The notes below the pieces were generated by a model. It saw only the letters and a program-made list of their open reading frames with translations. It had not been told where the DNA came from and did not search any database. Shown here piece after piece: positions 16,012-24,248 of a stretch of 43,538 nucleotides of DNA; the stretch's first letter is position 1; every line of letters begins with the position of its first letter. Source of the DNA: Bacteroidetes bacterium UBA4416 (GTDB lineage Bacteria > Bacteroidota > Bacteroidia > B-17B0 > Aurantibacillaceae); contig DGQK01000041.1 of the NCBI GenBank assembly GCA_002390745.1, positions 311 to 43,848 of the forward strand, in the 5' to 3' direction. A program made the translations under genes and the position numbers.

Positions 16012-16548
16012 ATGCTATCTAATAAAATCAAAGCAGCTCTCAATGAGCAGATCCAGAAAGAGGCCTTTGCTTCCAACTCTTACCTTACCCTGGCAACCTG
16101 GAGCGAAGAAAAAGCCCTTGATGGCGTAGCCGCTTATTTTTATGCAGCCGCCGAAGACGAAAGGCAGCACATGCTCGAGATCTACAAATACCTCAACACA
16201 TACGGCAGTGGCGCTCACCTGAAACCATTGAAGGAAACATCGGTGAAGCTGAAAAACATCCTGGAGGTTTTTCATTATGTATTCGACCTTGAACACGAAG
16301 TAACGGTTTCAATCAATAAGCTGGCAAAGCTGGCATACGAAGAGAATGATTTTGCAACCTTCAAATTCCTTGAGGCCTTTGTGCTGGAGCAGCAGCAATC
16401 TGAAAAAGACGTGACCGACCTCATCGACATGATCAAGCGTGTGGGCTACGAAGAGAAAAACCTGTACTACCTGAATAAAACCTTCAAAAAGAACGAAGAG
16501 CGTAAAGCCTTAGGAAAAAATCCGGATCTGGACGTGGAAAAGGAATAA
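16012..16548 (+). CDS. ftnA: Ferritin with an altered B/C metal site
   Basis: The 178-residue protein aligns without gaps to Escherichia coli FtnA over its four-helix bundle. Ferritins oxidise Fe(II) and store Fe(III) as a mineral in a 24-subunit cytoplasmic shell. The A-site ligands Glu17, Glu50 and His53 and the B-site ligand Glu94 are present, as are Glu126 and Gln127. However, the residues at positions 49, 129 and 130 (all Glu in E. coli FtnA) are Asp, Gln and Ser here (segment EQQQSEKD). The third, C, site and one B ligand are therefore lost or changed. Iron uptake or release kinetics may differ. No heme-binding Met of bacterioferritin type is seen. It is a single-gene unit with its own terminator. 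Confidence 0.9.
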   Translation: MLSNKIKAALNEQIQKEAFASNSYLTLATWSEEKALDGVAAYFYAAAEDERQHMLEIYKYLNTYGSGAHLKPLKETSVKLKNILEVFHYVFDLEHEVTVSINKLAKLAYEENDFATFKFLEAFVLEQQQSEKDVTDLIDMIKRVGYEEKNLYYLNKTFKKNEERKALGKNPDLDVEKE

Positions 16549-16579
16549 AACCACTTCTTGAAAAAATCCGGTCACTTAT

Positions 16580-16615
16580 AAGCCCAGACCCTGCACTTGT
16601 TGGTTTGGGCTTTTT
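16580..16615 (+). terminator. Terminator after the ferritin gene
   Basis: AAGCCCAGACC (16580-16590) pairs with GGTTTGGGCTT (16602-16612) with one G-T pair, followed by T residues, 31 bases after the stop codon. Confidence 0.85.
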
Positions 16616-16683
16616 GCTGCCTGCCATTGCCGTAATTTTAAGGTACGCCATCCCCGGTAGTTAATCTTAAAAACAGGACAATT

Positions 16684-18372
16684 ATGAAAGCTATAACGCT
16701 ACTCCCACTTTTTTGTATTGGCATCACAATCCAGGCGCAGAACAATTTCAAGTATTTAGATATCAATAATGTGAAAGCCGGGATCGGCAACCGGGGAATC
16801 ATGCATTATGACCCGGCTACAAACCAGGCATCCTATGAAGTGCCACGTGGCAGCGGTAAGCATTCCGATTTTTTCAGCGCCCTATGGATTGGCGGTTATG
16901 ATAATTCCAATGCTCTCCACCTCGCTGCCCAGACTTACAGGCAAAGCGACGATTTCTGGCCTGGGCCGTTGGATACTACCAATGGAGGCATAACCGCAGC
17001 GACGTCCAACCAATATGATAAAATCTGGAAGCTAAACAAAACAGATATTGATAACTTTATCATCAACTTCAACAACGGCAACGTCCAGAATAATTCGTTT
17101 ACGCCGGCCGCCGATCTTTTATCATGGCCCGCTCAGGGAGTGGGAGCACAATCACGGAACCTGGCACCTTTTGTGGATGTGAATCAGAATCACATTTACG
17201 ATCCGCTGACAGGTGGCGATTACCCGGTCATGAAAGGCGATCAGATGCTTTATTTTATTTTCAATGACAACATGAGTCATGGCAACAGTGGCGGCCTCCC
17301 CATGAAGGTAGAGGTACATGCCACGGCATACGCCTACGGACAGAGCACGACATCGGTTCAAAACCCTTATTTAAACAATGCAACCTTTTATCACTACAAG
17401 ATTATAAACCGGAGTAATCAATCTTACAACAACGTGAATGTAACTCTATGGTCTGATGCCGATCTTGGGTATTATGGCGATGATTTTATCGGTTGTGATA
17501 TTGCAGATAACTTCGGTTACATTTACAATAGTGATTCCTATGATGAAACGATTGGCGGCATCAATGGATATGGTTCCTTTATTCCCGCAGCCGGCTATCA
17601 GGTCCTGAGAGGACCGGTCGATTCTCAAAACGGCATCGATGACAACCGGAATGGCATGGTTGATGAACCCTGCGAACAAATGGGCATGATGTCCTTTAAT
17701 TATTTCAATCATTTGTTTCCTGGAGTACCGGTTAGTCAAACCCCTCCTTCCTCTCCACTTGAATACTACCGCTATATGAGCGCGACATGGAAAGATGGCA
17801 GTCCTTTGACATGCGGAGGAAACGGCTATGGAGGAAGCTTATTCACTTATTTTGCATATCCCGGTCAATACCCTTACTGCGGCGGAAACTGGACGGAGCA
17901 AACAGCAGGAAATTCTCCCGGCAACAGAGAGTTTAATATAAACATCGGTGCTTTTATGTTTACCGCAGGGAGCAGTCATGAAATAGAGTTTGTGCATTGC
18001 ACCTCTTTTCCTACCAACAACAGCAGTGCGGTCGCAGAATTAAAAAGTGATATGCAGTCACTACGCGCATTTCATCAGCAAACGTATCCCTGGAATTTTT
18101 GCATCCCCATAACGTCGGTAAAAGAAGAAGAGCAGGAATCTTTTTTTCTCATCTATCCTAATCCGGCGTCTTCGGAAATCAATCTTAGGACTAAAAGCTC
18201 AAAGCCTTCAACTATTGAGATCAGCGATGTGTATGGAAAAGTACTACTTAATCTCACAGCACAAAACAGTGAACATGTAAACTTGAACATCAGTAGCTTT
18301 GCAGCAGGAGTTTATTTTGTAAAAGTAATCACGGAGGGCAAGAGTACCGTGAAGAAATTCATCAAACACTAA
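16684..18372 (+). CDS. Large secreted T9SS cargo protein of a Bacteroidota-specific family
   Basis: The 562-residue protein has a signal peptide (MKAITLLPLFCIGITIQAQ) and a C-terminal type A sorting domain (IYPNPASSEINLRT, ISDVYGKVLLNL, AAGVYFVKVITEG, then KKFIKH). The main body begins with NNFKYLDINNVKAGIGNRG and FFSALWIGGYD. It includes a Ca-binding-like loop, DVNQNHIYDPLTGGDYP (about residues 163-179), and another, DDNRNGMVDEPCEQ, both of the D-x-N-x-D/N-G-x-x-D dockerin or EF-hand-like type. Long secreted proteins with this architecture are common in gliding and environmental Bacteroidota; their function is unknown. The protein is probably surface-exposed. The gene is a single unit between two terminators. 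Confidence 0.83.
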   Translation: MKAITLLPLFCIGITIQAQNNFKYLDINNVKAGIGNRGIMHYDPATNQASYEVPRGSGKHSDFFSALWIGGYDNSNALHLAAQTYRQSDDFWPGPLDTTNGGITAATSNQYDKIWKLNKTDIDNFIINFNNGNVQNNSFTPAADLLSWPAQGVGAQSRNLAPFVDVNQNHIYDPLTGGDYPVMKGDQMLYFIFNDNMSHGNSGGLPMKVEVHATAYAYGQSTTSVQNPYLNNATFYHYKIINRSNQSYNNVNVTLWSDADLGYYGDDFIGCDIADNFGYIYNSDSYDETIGGINGYGSFIPAAGYQVLRGPVDSQNGIDDNRNGMVDEPCEQMGMMSFNYFNHLFPGVPVSQTPPSSPLEYYRYMSATWKDGSPLTCGGNGYGGSLFTYFAYPGQYPYCGGNWTEQTAGNSPGNREFNINIGAFMFTAGSSHEIEFVHCTSFPTNNSSAVAELKSDMQSLRAFHQQTYPWNFCIPITSVKEEEQESFFLIYPNPASSEINLRTKSSKPSTIEISDVYGKVLLNLTAQNSEHVNLNISSFAAGVYFVKVITEGKSTVKKFIKH

Positions 18373-18405
18373 GAGGTTTTATTTTTTTAATACTCAGAGT
18401 AGCAC

Positions 18406-18440
18406 AAAAGCCCGGATCTGCTATAGCTCCGGGCTTTTTA
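18406..18440 (+). terminator. Terminator after the T9SS cargo gene
   Basis: AAAAGCCCGGA (18406-18416) pairs perfectly with TCCGGGCTTTT (18428-18438), and a T follows. It lies 33 bases after the stop codon. Confidence 0.88.
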
Positions 18441-18607
18441 ATTCCGGTTCTGCCCCAGGCTCCCGCATTTATTTAATGAATACGGCCACTTATCTGTTTA
18501 GTGTTTTTATGAGCTCCTCCTGCGCTAATTTTATAGCACCATAAAGTGAAAGCGGCACAGCTCCTGAAAAATTCATTAGAACGAAACCACTTGCCCCATT
18601 CTATCCT

Positions 18608-18898
18608 ATGAAACAGCTGCTTATTCTGGCCCTGTGCATCGCACCATGCTTTCCGGGCGCTTTCGACGCCAGTGCTTTTTCCTGTTACCGGCTGGGATGG
18701 GAGACCGGAATTATAAAGGGCCCTCAACTCAAGACTAAGGACATAGTGAACACCGGGGAACACGAAGCAAAGCGTTTAACAGCAGCAGAAAACAAGGATT
18801 CTGCCAGGGTTGTCGAACTCTACGATATGATCCTGCCGCCGGCTTGCCTGCTTTTGCTGATAGGGCTATGCCTTACTCTGCAAAAGCCTGAGAAATGA
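18608..18898 (+). CDS. Small protein with signal peptide and C-terminal membrane segment
   Basis: The product is not recognised. It has 96 residues: a hydrophobic N-terminal signal (MKQLLILALCIAPCFPGAFD), a polar middle of about 45 residues with many Lys, Glu and Asp, and a C-terminal hydrophobic helix (ILPPACLLLLIGLCLTL) ending in a charged KPEK. That layout resembles a type I membrane protein with a short periplasmic part. A similarly long frame on the other strand lacks such structure. No Shine-Dalgarno sequence is seen, which is normal for the phylum. Confidence 0.45.
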   Translation: MKQLLILALCIAPCFPGAFDASAFSCYRLGWETGIIKGPQLKTKDIVNTGEHEAKRLTAAENKDSARVVELYDMILPPACLLLLIGLCLTLQKPEK

Positions 18899-18948
18899 GG
18901 ATTTTCCGGACGTGTTTATTGCCTGTGCAGGCGTGATGATGCCACGGA

Positions 18949-19821
18949 TCATTTCTTCTTGTGCTTCCAGCGGCGGTGGCTCCACAGCCAGATCTCGGGC
19001 TGCGCGATGATGTCTTTTTCGAGCTTGCGGGTATGCAGCTCGGAAATCTCGCCTTCGGCGGTATTCTTCGGATCCATCACCAGGTACTCGGTATTCACCA
19101 CATAATAGCCGCGCTTCACCCTGTTCACGGTAACGTATACTACCGGAAAATTAAGCTTCTGCGCGATCTTCTCCGTTCCCCAGAACACAGGAGTATCCTG
19201 GTTAAGGAAGGTCGTCCAGTAGGCATTATCCGGCGAAGGGGTTTGATCGGCAATAAAGGCTGTAGCATTGACTTCGCTCCTGTTGCGGATCATTTCCCGC
19301 ATGGTGTCTTTCATGGCATAGAGCTTTGTTCCGAAGCGGGTGCGCATCTGATACATGAGTTTATCGAAGCTTTTATTGCTGAGCGGATGGTAGATCACAT
19401 AGAGCTGCTGAGGGTTAACCAGGCTGAAGGAGCTCCCTGCCCACTCCCAGTTGCCGTAGTGGCCCATCACCAGGATACAGGATTGTTTCCGGTCGTGCAG
19501 TTCACGGAAGATCCGCCTGGTATTCTCATTCATCGCGCAGCGGCGTATGGCCTGTTCTTTGGAAATAGTCAGGGTTTTCAGCGTTTCAAGAAAAAGGTCG
19601 CAAAGGTAATGGTAGAATTTACGCTCGATCTCTTTCAGCTCGCGCTGCGATTTTTCGGGAAAGGAGTTCTTCAGATTTTCAAAAACCACCTTCTTCCGGT
19701 AGCCTATCACCCGGTAGAGCAGGAAATACACGAAGTCGGAAAACAAATAGAACAGCGGGAAAGGTAGCAGCGAAATAAGATAAAGAAATGGTAATGCAAC
19801 ATAGAAACCAATAGCGCTCAT
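18949..19821 (-). CDS. Lipid A biosynthesis-type lysophospholipid acyltransferase (LpxL/HtrB family)
   Basis: The 290-residue enzyme belongs to the LpxL/HtrB superfamily, which transfers an acyl chain onto lipid A or a related lipid at the inner face of the inner membrane. An N-terminal membrane segment (residues 5-38) precedes the catalytic motif HYGNWEW (His121 and Glu126, the H-x4-E pair). A later conserved region, ADQTPSPDNAYWTTFLNQDTP, and the C-terminal WLWSHRRWKHKKK are also family marks. Bacteroidota often carry a single such enzyme, and some members make other acylated lipids, so the acceptor is uncertain. The gene converges with the small membrane protein and diverges from the PorE-like gene. 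Confidence 0.86.
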   Translation of the reverse strand: MSAIGFYVALPFLYLISLLPFPLFYLFSDFVYFLLYRVIGYRKKVVFENLKNSFPEKSQRELKEIERKFYHYLCDLFLETLKTLTISKEQAIRRCAMNENTRRIFRELHDRKQSCILVMGHYGNWEWAGSSFSLVNPQQLYVIYHPLSNKSFDKLMYQMRTRFGTKLYAMKDTMREMIRNRSEVNATAFIADQTPSPDNAYWTTFLNQDTPVFWGTEKIAQKLNFPVVYVTVNRVKRGYYVVNTEYLVMDPKNTAEGEISELHTRKLEKDIIAQPEIWLWSHRRWKHKKK

Positions 19822-19917
19822 GCTGGTAAAAATACAGATAATTCATATTTTTTTTACACAATTCCCCGACATATTAATTCCTTTTAATTATATTTATAAA
19901 CAAGAAATTTCTGCCTT

Positions 19918-21528
19918 ATGAAGATATTTTTCACCTCGATTTGTTTTTTAGCCCTTGTATCAAGTGTAAAGGCCCTGGATGCCGGTGATATTGTAAAAAT
20001 GGAACTGGCCAAACAAAAACTCTATGCCGGCCAGTACATCGGTGCCCTCAACCTTTATAAAGAAGTTCTCCAGAAAAATCCGGATGATTCCAAAGTGCTG
20101 CATTACGTAGGCTTTTGCCAGTTTCAACTGCAAAAGTACAATGATGCGGAAGAAAGCTTCAAAAAAGCGATTGCCACCAATAAGGACGTCAAGCCTGAAA
20201 CACACCTCCTGCTTGGAAAGATCTACCTCCACAATGTGAAGATCGATGAGGCGCTTGCAGAATTCAATACCTATAAAAGTACGGCAAAGCCTAAAGAATC
20301 GGAATATGAGGAGGTGGACGTGTACGTGGCCCACTGCAATAATGCGAAAAAATACATGGCTGCGCCGGTAGATGTGGTCGTGGAAAACCTCGGGCCCGCC
20401 ATCAACTCCAAATACGACGATCAATCGCCTGCGATAAGTGCCGACGGACGCAAGCTGGTGTTCAACACCCGCCGCCCTGAAACAACGGATTCGCCAAGGG
20501 ATGTGGAAGGTGACGGCAAATTCTTCCAGGATATTTTTATCGCTACCTGGGATACGGTGAACAAAAAATGGAACCAGGCAGAGGATGTTCCGGGTAATGT
20601 AAATACGGACGCTCACGATGCCTGCACCAGCATTTCGCCGGATGGCAAGCAGATCTTCATCTATAAGAACGACGTGAAGGATAATGAATCGAGGGGTGGC
20701 GACATCTTTGTTTCCAAAGTGGTGAACAACAAATGGAAAACACCGGAGGCCATCGGAAAGCCCGTTAATACGACCTACTGGGAAGGCGGCGCCTGTATTT
20801 CTCCCGATGGCAAAACCCTGTACTTCACCAGTGAGCGCCCTGGTGGTTATGGCCATTCCGATATTTACTCCGTGACACGGATCAACAAAACGGAATGGGG
20901 GAAACCGGTGAACATCGGCCCGGAGATCAATACGGCCTATGACGAAGTAGGCGTGTTCCTGGCACCGGACGGTAAAACCTTGTTCTTCTCTTCCAACGGC
21001 ATGAACTCGATGGGATCTTACGATATTTTTAAATCGGTGCTGGAAGGCGGAAAATGGAGCAAACCGGTAAATCTGGGATATCCCATCAATACCGTATTCA
21101 AAGACGGACCTCTGGTAGTGAGCGCCGATGCGCAAACCGCCTACTTCGCCAGCGAACGCACCGGCGGCCTGGGAGAGAGCGATATTTACAAAGCAGACCT
21201 TTCCAATTATGCGATCCTGGAAAAAGACAATAAGAAAAAAGTCAACAACGGCCTGAGCATCCTCAAAGGGACGATCCGAGACGGCTTCGAAGGCTCCGGC
21301 ATTGCCATGGCGGATATAACGATCACCGACGCCAGCGGCGCTGTAGTTATGAGCACGGTAACCAACGACAACGGCGAATATTTCATGACTCTGAAAGGCA
21401 ATACGTCTTATACCATCAAAGCCTCTAAAAAAGGCTATAAAACAGGCGAGGAAAAAATCGATCTGAAATTAGGAACGACCGATACGTTCAGCCTCGATAA
21501 GCAGATCATGCTGAGCAAAGAGAAATAA
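19918..21528 (+). CDS. TPR, PD40 beta-propeller and CarboxypepD_reg protein, PorE-like without OmpA domain
   Basis: The 536-residue secreted protein has a signal peptide (about residues 1-19) and TPR helices (about residues 25-150, with ALNLYKEVLQKNPDD and YNDAEESFKKAI). A beta-propeller of PD40-type repeats follows (about 155-410, recurring as SPDGKTLYFTSERPGGYGHSDIY), and the C-terminal carboxypeptidase-regulatory beta sandwich spans about 430-536 (LKGTIRDGFEGSGIAMADIT, DNGEYFMTLKG). This is the order found in PorE, a T9SS-associated lipoprotein that binds peptidoglycan through an extra C-terminal OmpA domain. That last domain and the lipobox are absent here. It may act with the T9SS or as a periplasmic scaffold; this is inference. 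The DUF2459 gene follows by 33 bases on the same strand. Confidence 0.82.
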   Translation: MKIFFTSICFLALVSSVKALDAGDIVKMELAKQKLYAGQYIGALNLYKEVLQKNPDDSKVLHYVGFCQFQLQKYNDAEESFKKAIATNKDVKPETHLLLGKIYLHNVKIDEALAEFNTYKSTAKPKESEYEEVDVYVAHCNNAKKYMAAPVDVVVENLGPAINSKYDDQSPAISADGRKLVFNTRRPETTDSPRDVEGDGKFFQDIFIATWDTVNKKWNQAEDVPGNVNTDAHDACTSISPDGKQIFIYKNDVKDNESRGGDIFVSKVVNNKWKTPEAIGKPVNTTYWEGGACISPDGKTLYFTSERPGGYGHSDIYSVTRINKTEWGKPVNIGPEINTAYDEVGVFLAPDGKTLFFSSNGMNSMGSYDIFKSVLEGGKWSKPVNLGYPINTVFKDGPLVVSADAQTAYFASERTGGLGESDIYKADLSNYAILEKDNKKKVNNGLSILKGTIRDGFEGSGIAMADITITDASGAVVMSTVTNDNGEYFMTLKGNTSYTIKASKKGYKTGEEKIDLKLGTTDTFSLDKQIMLSKEK

Positions 21529-21561
21529 CATTCCGGCTTGTACGGCTTCTAACATGAATTC

Positions 21562-22266
21562 ATGAAAATTCTTAAAGTTTGTTTTAAGCTGCTGCTCTAT
21601 GCGGCTGCATTGGGTGGGATATGGCTGGCCCTGGCCCTCCTGCTTCCCAAAATTAAGCTGGAAGCGGAAGACAGAAAAGATGTGAAAGAAGTAACAATTT
21701 TCGTGAGAACGAATGGCGTGCATACCGACATTGTGATGCCCAGGAACATGCACCTTCCTAATTCGGTCGTAAGTTTCAACTGGAACAACCTCGTCAACGA
21801 TACGCTTTTCCACGATGTGGATTCTACTTACCATTATGTAGCGGTTGGCTGGGGCGACAAAGGATTTTACCTCAATACTCCCGAATGGAAAGACCTGAAG
21901 CTGTCTACCGCATTTAAAGCGGCTTTCGGCCTGGGCAGTACGGCCATGCACGTCACCTATTACCGCCGGATGGAGGCCGATGGCGAGTCTACCAAAGCAA
22001 TTAAGATCAGCGCTCCCGACTACCAGAACCTCATCGCCGAGATTACCCGGAGCTTCGACCTGGAGGACGGGGCTCCAAAGCTGATCCCCCACCCCGCTTA
22101 TGGCGCGCACGATAATTATTTTGAAGCCAAAGGACGCTACAGCCTCTTTAAAACCTGCAACACCTGGACAGGCAATACGCTTCACAAAGCCAACATCACC
22201 ATGGGAGTGTGGACTCCGCTGCAATCGGGTGTGATGAACAGTATCCCGGATACGCTTGCTAAATAA
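21562..22266 (+). CDS. DUF2459 (TIGR02117) family protein
   Basis: The 234-residue protein has one N-terminal hydrophobic segment (residues 8-29), which may anchor it with the rest in the periplasm. The pattern of the DUF2459/TIGR02117 family is clear: NGVHTDIVMP, VGWGDKGFYLNTPEW, MHVTYYRR and near the end CNTWTGNTLHKANI with GVWTP. The conserved His and Cys in these motifs suggest a papain-like or NlpC-related active site, though the family has no proven reaction. It was first named from urease-gene neighbours; no urease gene is present here. It probably shares a transcript with the PorE-like gene upstream. Confidence 0.85.
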   Translation: MKILKVCFKLLLYAAALGGIWLALALLLPKIKLEAEDRKDVKEVTIFVRTNGVHTDIVMPRNMHLPNSVVSFNWNNLVNDTLFHDVDSTYHYVAVGWGDKGFYLNTPEWKDLKLSTAFKAAFGLGSTAMHVTYYRRMEADGESTKAIKISAPDYQNLIAEITRSFDLEDGAPKLIPHPAYGAHDNYFEAKGRYSLFKTCNTWTGNTLHKANITMGVWTPLQSGVMNSIPDTLAK

Positions 22267-22383
22267 GGTTCAATCGAACAAACCGCAGATGACGCGGTTC
22301 ACTAACATGAGCGTGAATTAACAGGTTGAGATAAGATCAGGAAAAAGATTGGATGACCGGATTTGCAGCTTAGCATCCTGACC

Positions 22384-22402
22384 AAAAAAGCGCAGCTTGC
22401 GC
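22384..22402 (-). terminator. Terminator of the amidase gene
   Basis: On the minus strand GCGCA-agc-TGCGC is followed by six T residues. It lies 18 bases after the stop of the amidase gene. Confidence 0.75.
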
Positions 22403-22420
22403 CTGCTCCTTTACGGGAAA

Positions 22421-24121
22421 TCACTTCTGCTCCGCCTGTTTTTTGGCTTCGTTGATATCCATCCGCTGCCCGTTCTTAAAGGCCGCTACAAAGCAATCTT
22501 TATAGCCAAGCTCTTTCATCTTCAGCTGATGCCTGGTGGCCTCTTCAAACGAAGAAAAACTTCCTGAGGTGTATTTATAGACAGTTCCGGCCTTATAGAA
22601 CCACACATCTTTGACATTCGGGAATTTGCTTTTGGCATCCACTTCTTTATCCGTGCCGGCAAATTGCACTTTGAACTCAACGGCACCGGCCTTTGCCAGC
22701 GGTTTCACTTCTCCCTTAGGCTCTGTTTTCGGTTCCGTTTTAGGTTCTGCTTTTGGTGTTGCCCCTGAGCCTGCCGAAGTATCTTTGTTGACCTTATCCT
22801 TATAGTTTTTAATAATGTCGTTCTTGTCAACCGGCTTATTTTTCGCGTCGTCTTCGGCCTTTTTATCACGGGCAATAGCTGCATTCACTTCTCCCAGTTT
22901 TTTCTCAGCGTATTCATCCTTTCCTTTACGAAGTTTCAGCGCTTTTTCATACAGGAGTATCGCCTCTTCGTAATTCTTGTTTTTAAACGAAACATCGGCC
23001 AGGGCGATGGATTCGCTGTAGGCTTTGATGCTCTCCTCTCCGGCTTTGGGCATTATCGCCAGGCTGCCCGAAGTGTCTTTTTTTTCATCGTCTTCGGTCT
23101 CTACCGTATCTGTTTCCCGGACCGGCACATGCACTTCCTTTTCGAGGTTCTTCTGATTCTCGATGGCATCGTCGTAATCCTTTTTGATGCCCTCCTGCTC
23201 ATCTTTGTACTTCCGGAAGGCCCTGAACAGGCAGGACGCCATGTACTCCTGTCCTTTTTCGGAGCCGAGGAACTTCTCTTCCTGCGGGTTGGTCAGGTAG
23301 CCGATCTCGGTGAGCACGCTCGGCATCGAGGTCCGCCACAGCACCCAGATACTTTGCCGGTGCACGCCCTTGTCCACGCGTCCTGCGCGTTTCGAATACT
23401 CCTCCTGGATCTTCAGGGCCAGGCCGGCACTCTGGATCACATAGCCAGAGGTATAATTGCTCATGATGATGTAACTTTCCTCGCTATTGGGATCAAAGCC
23501 CTGGTACTTGCTCTCGTAATTGTCCTCCATCAGGATCACGGAGTTCTCGCGCTGAGCCACTTTCATCTTCCCTTCTTCGTTCTTTAAGCCCATCACATAG
23601 GTTTCAGAGCCGTACGGTACCGGGTTCGCCGTTTCCACCACTATCGTTTTTCCTTTCGAGTTTTTAAATGTTTTGGGATGCATCTTCCCGGTTTTCTTAT
23701 CCTTGATCATTACCGGCTTGCCGGCGGCGTTGCAGTGAATGGAGATAAAAAGGTCGGCATTGTTATCGTTGGCTATTTTGGCTCGGTCCTCCAACTCCAC
23801 GAACACATCCGTTTTGCGGGTATAGATCACCTTTACATCCTTCACGTATTCCTCGATGAGTTTCCCCAGCTTCAGCGCCACCGCCAGAGCCACATCTTTT
23901 TCCTTATGGGTCACGCCATTGCATCCGGGATCTTTGCCGCCGTGGCCCGCGTCGATCACAACCACTTTTACCTTACGGTCTTTGGCCGGTGCCTTGTGGC
24001 CGCGGGGAATATAAAAACTACTAAACAATACAAAACCTGTAAGCAGGAGGGCTGTTACCGGCAGTATTCCCGGCATCTTACATGTGTTTTCGGACTTCAT
24101 AACACTTTCGTTTTCGGACAC
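22421..24121 (-). CDS. N-acetylmuramoyl-L-alanine amidase with TPR and SPOR domains
   Basis: The 566-residue protein cuts the bond between N-acetylmuramic acid and the stem peptide. It has an N-terminal membrane or signal segment (about residues 17-38) and an Amidase_3 domain with the zinc ligands His60 (VIDAGHGGKDPG), Glu74 and His129 (SIHCNA) and the catalytic Glu272 (VLTEIGYLTN). Next come a coiled, TPR-like helical part (about 370-420), a Lys/Pro/Glu-rich linker with a repeated TEPK motif, and a C-terminal SPOR-like domain (about 477-555, VEFKVQFAGTDKEV to LGYKDCFVAAF) that binds denuded glycan at division sites. Starts at Met8 or Met16 are also possible. The gene diverges from lptD, an arrangement I recall as recurrent in Bacteroidota. 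Confidence 0.9.
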   Translation of the reverse strand: MSENESVMKSENTCKMPGILPVTALLLTGFVLFSSFYIPRGHKAPAKDRKVKVVVIDAGHGGKDPGCNGVTHKEKDVALAVALKLGKLIEEYVKDVKVIYTRKTDVFVELEDRAKIANDNNADLFISIHCNAAGKPVMIKDKKTGKMHPKTFKNSKGKTIVVETANPVPYGSETYVMGLKNEEGKMKVAQRENSVILMEDNYESKYQGFDPNSEESYIIMSNYTSGYVIQSAGLALKIQEEYSKRAGRVDKGVHRQSIWVLWRTSMPSVLTEIGYLTNPQEEKFLGSEKGQEYMASCLFRAFRKYKDEQEGIKKDYDDAIENQKNLEKEVHVPVRETDTVETEDDEKKDTSGSLAIMPKAGEESIKAYSESIALADVSFKNKNYEEAILLYEKALKLRKGKDEYAEKKLGEVNAAIARDKKAEDDAKNKPVDKNDIIKNYKDKVNKDTSAGSGATPKAEPKTEPKTEPKGEVKPLAKAGAVEFKVQFAGTDKEVDAKSKFPNVKDVWFYKAGTVYKYTSGSFSSFEEATRHQLKMKELGYKDCFVAAFKNGQRMDINEAKKQAEQK

Positions 24122-24184
24122 TGAAATGGTGGATCCTGTTATATTTTTTTGGGTAATTTTTATCTTTAAAATTCGTTATTTGAT

Positions 24185-24197
24185 AGCCTATTAGGCT
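24185..24197. promoter_or_regulatory. Palindrome between divergent amidase and lptD genes
   Basis: AGCCTA-T-TAGGCT is a perfect 6-bp palindrome with a 1-base centre. It ends 10 bases before the -7 element of lptD and is well placed to act as an operator. Confidence 0.35.
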
Positions 24198-24206
24198 GTT
24201 AATTGT

Positions 24207-24214
24207 TAGCTTTG
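24207..24214 (+). promoter_or_regulatory. Bacteroidota -7 promoter element of lptD
   Basis: TAGCTTTG matches TAnnTTTG exactly and is followed by C, as in many Bacteroidota promoters. A TTG at 24179-24181 is a possible -33 element, although its spacing of 25 bases is long. Confidence 0.5.
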
Positions 24215-24248
24215 CAGGTTTAGGTAAATTTAGCCCGAAGGATTTATT

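Noticed and set aside
19960..21135. 391-residue frame opposite the PorE-like gene
   Set aside because: It is rich in His, Arg and Phe without motifs, and the plus strand carries clear TPR and PD40 repeats.
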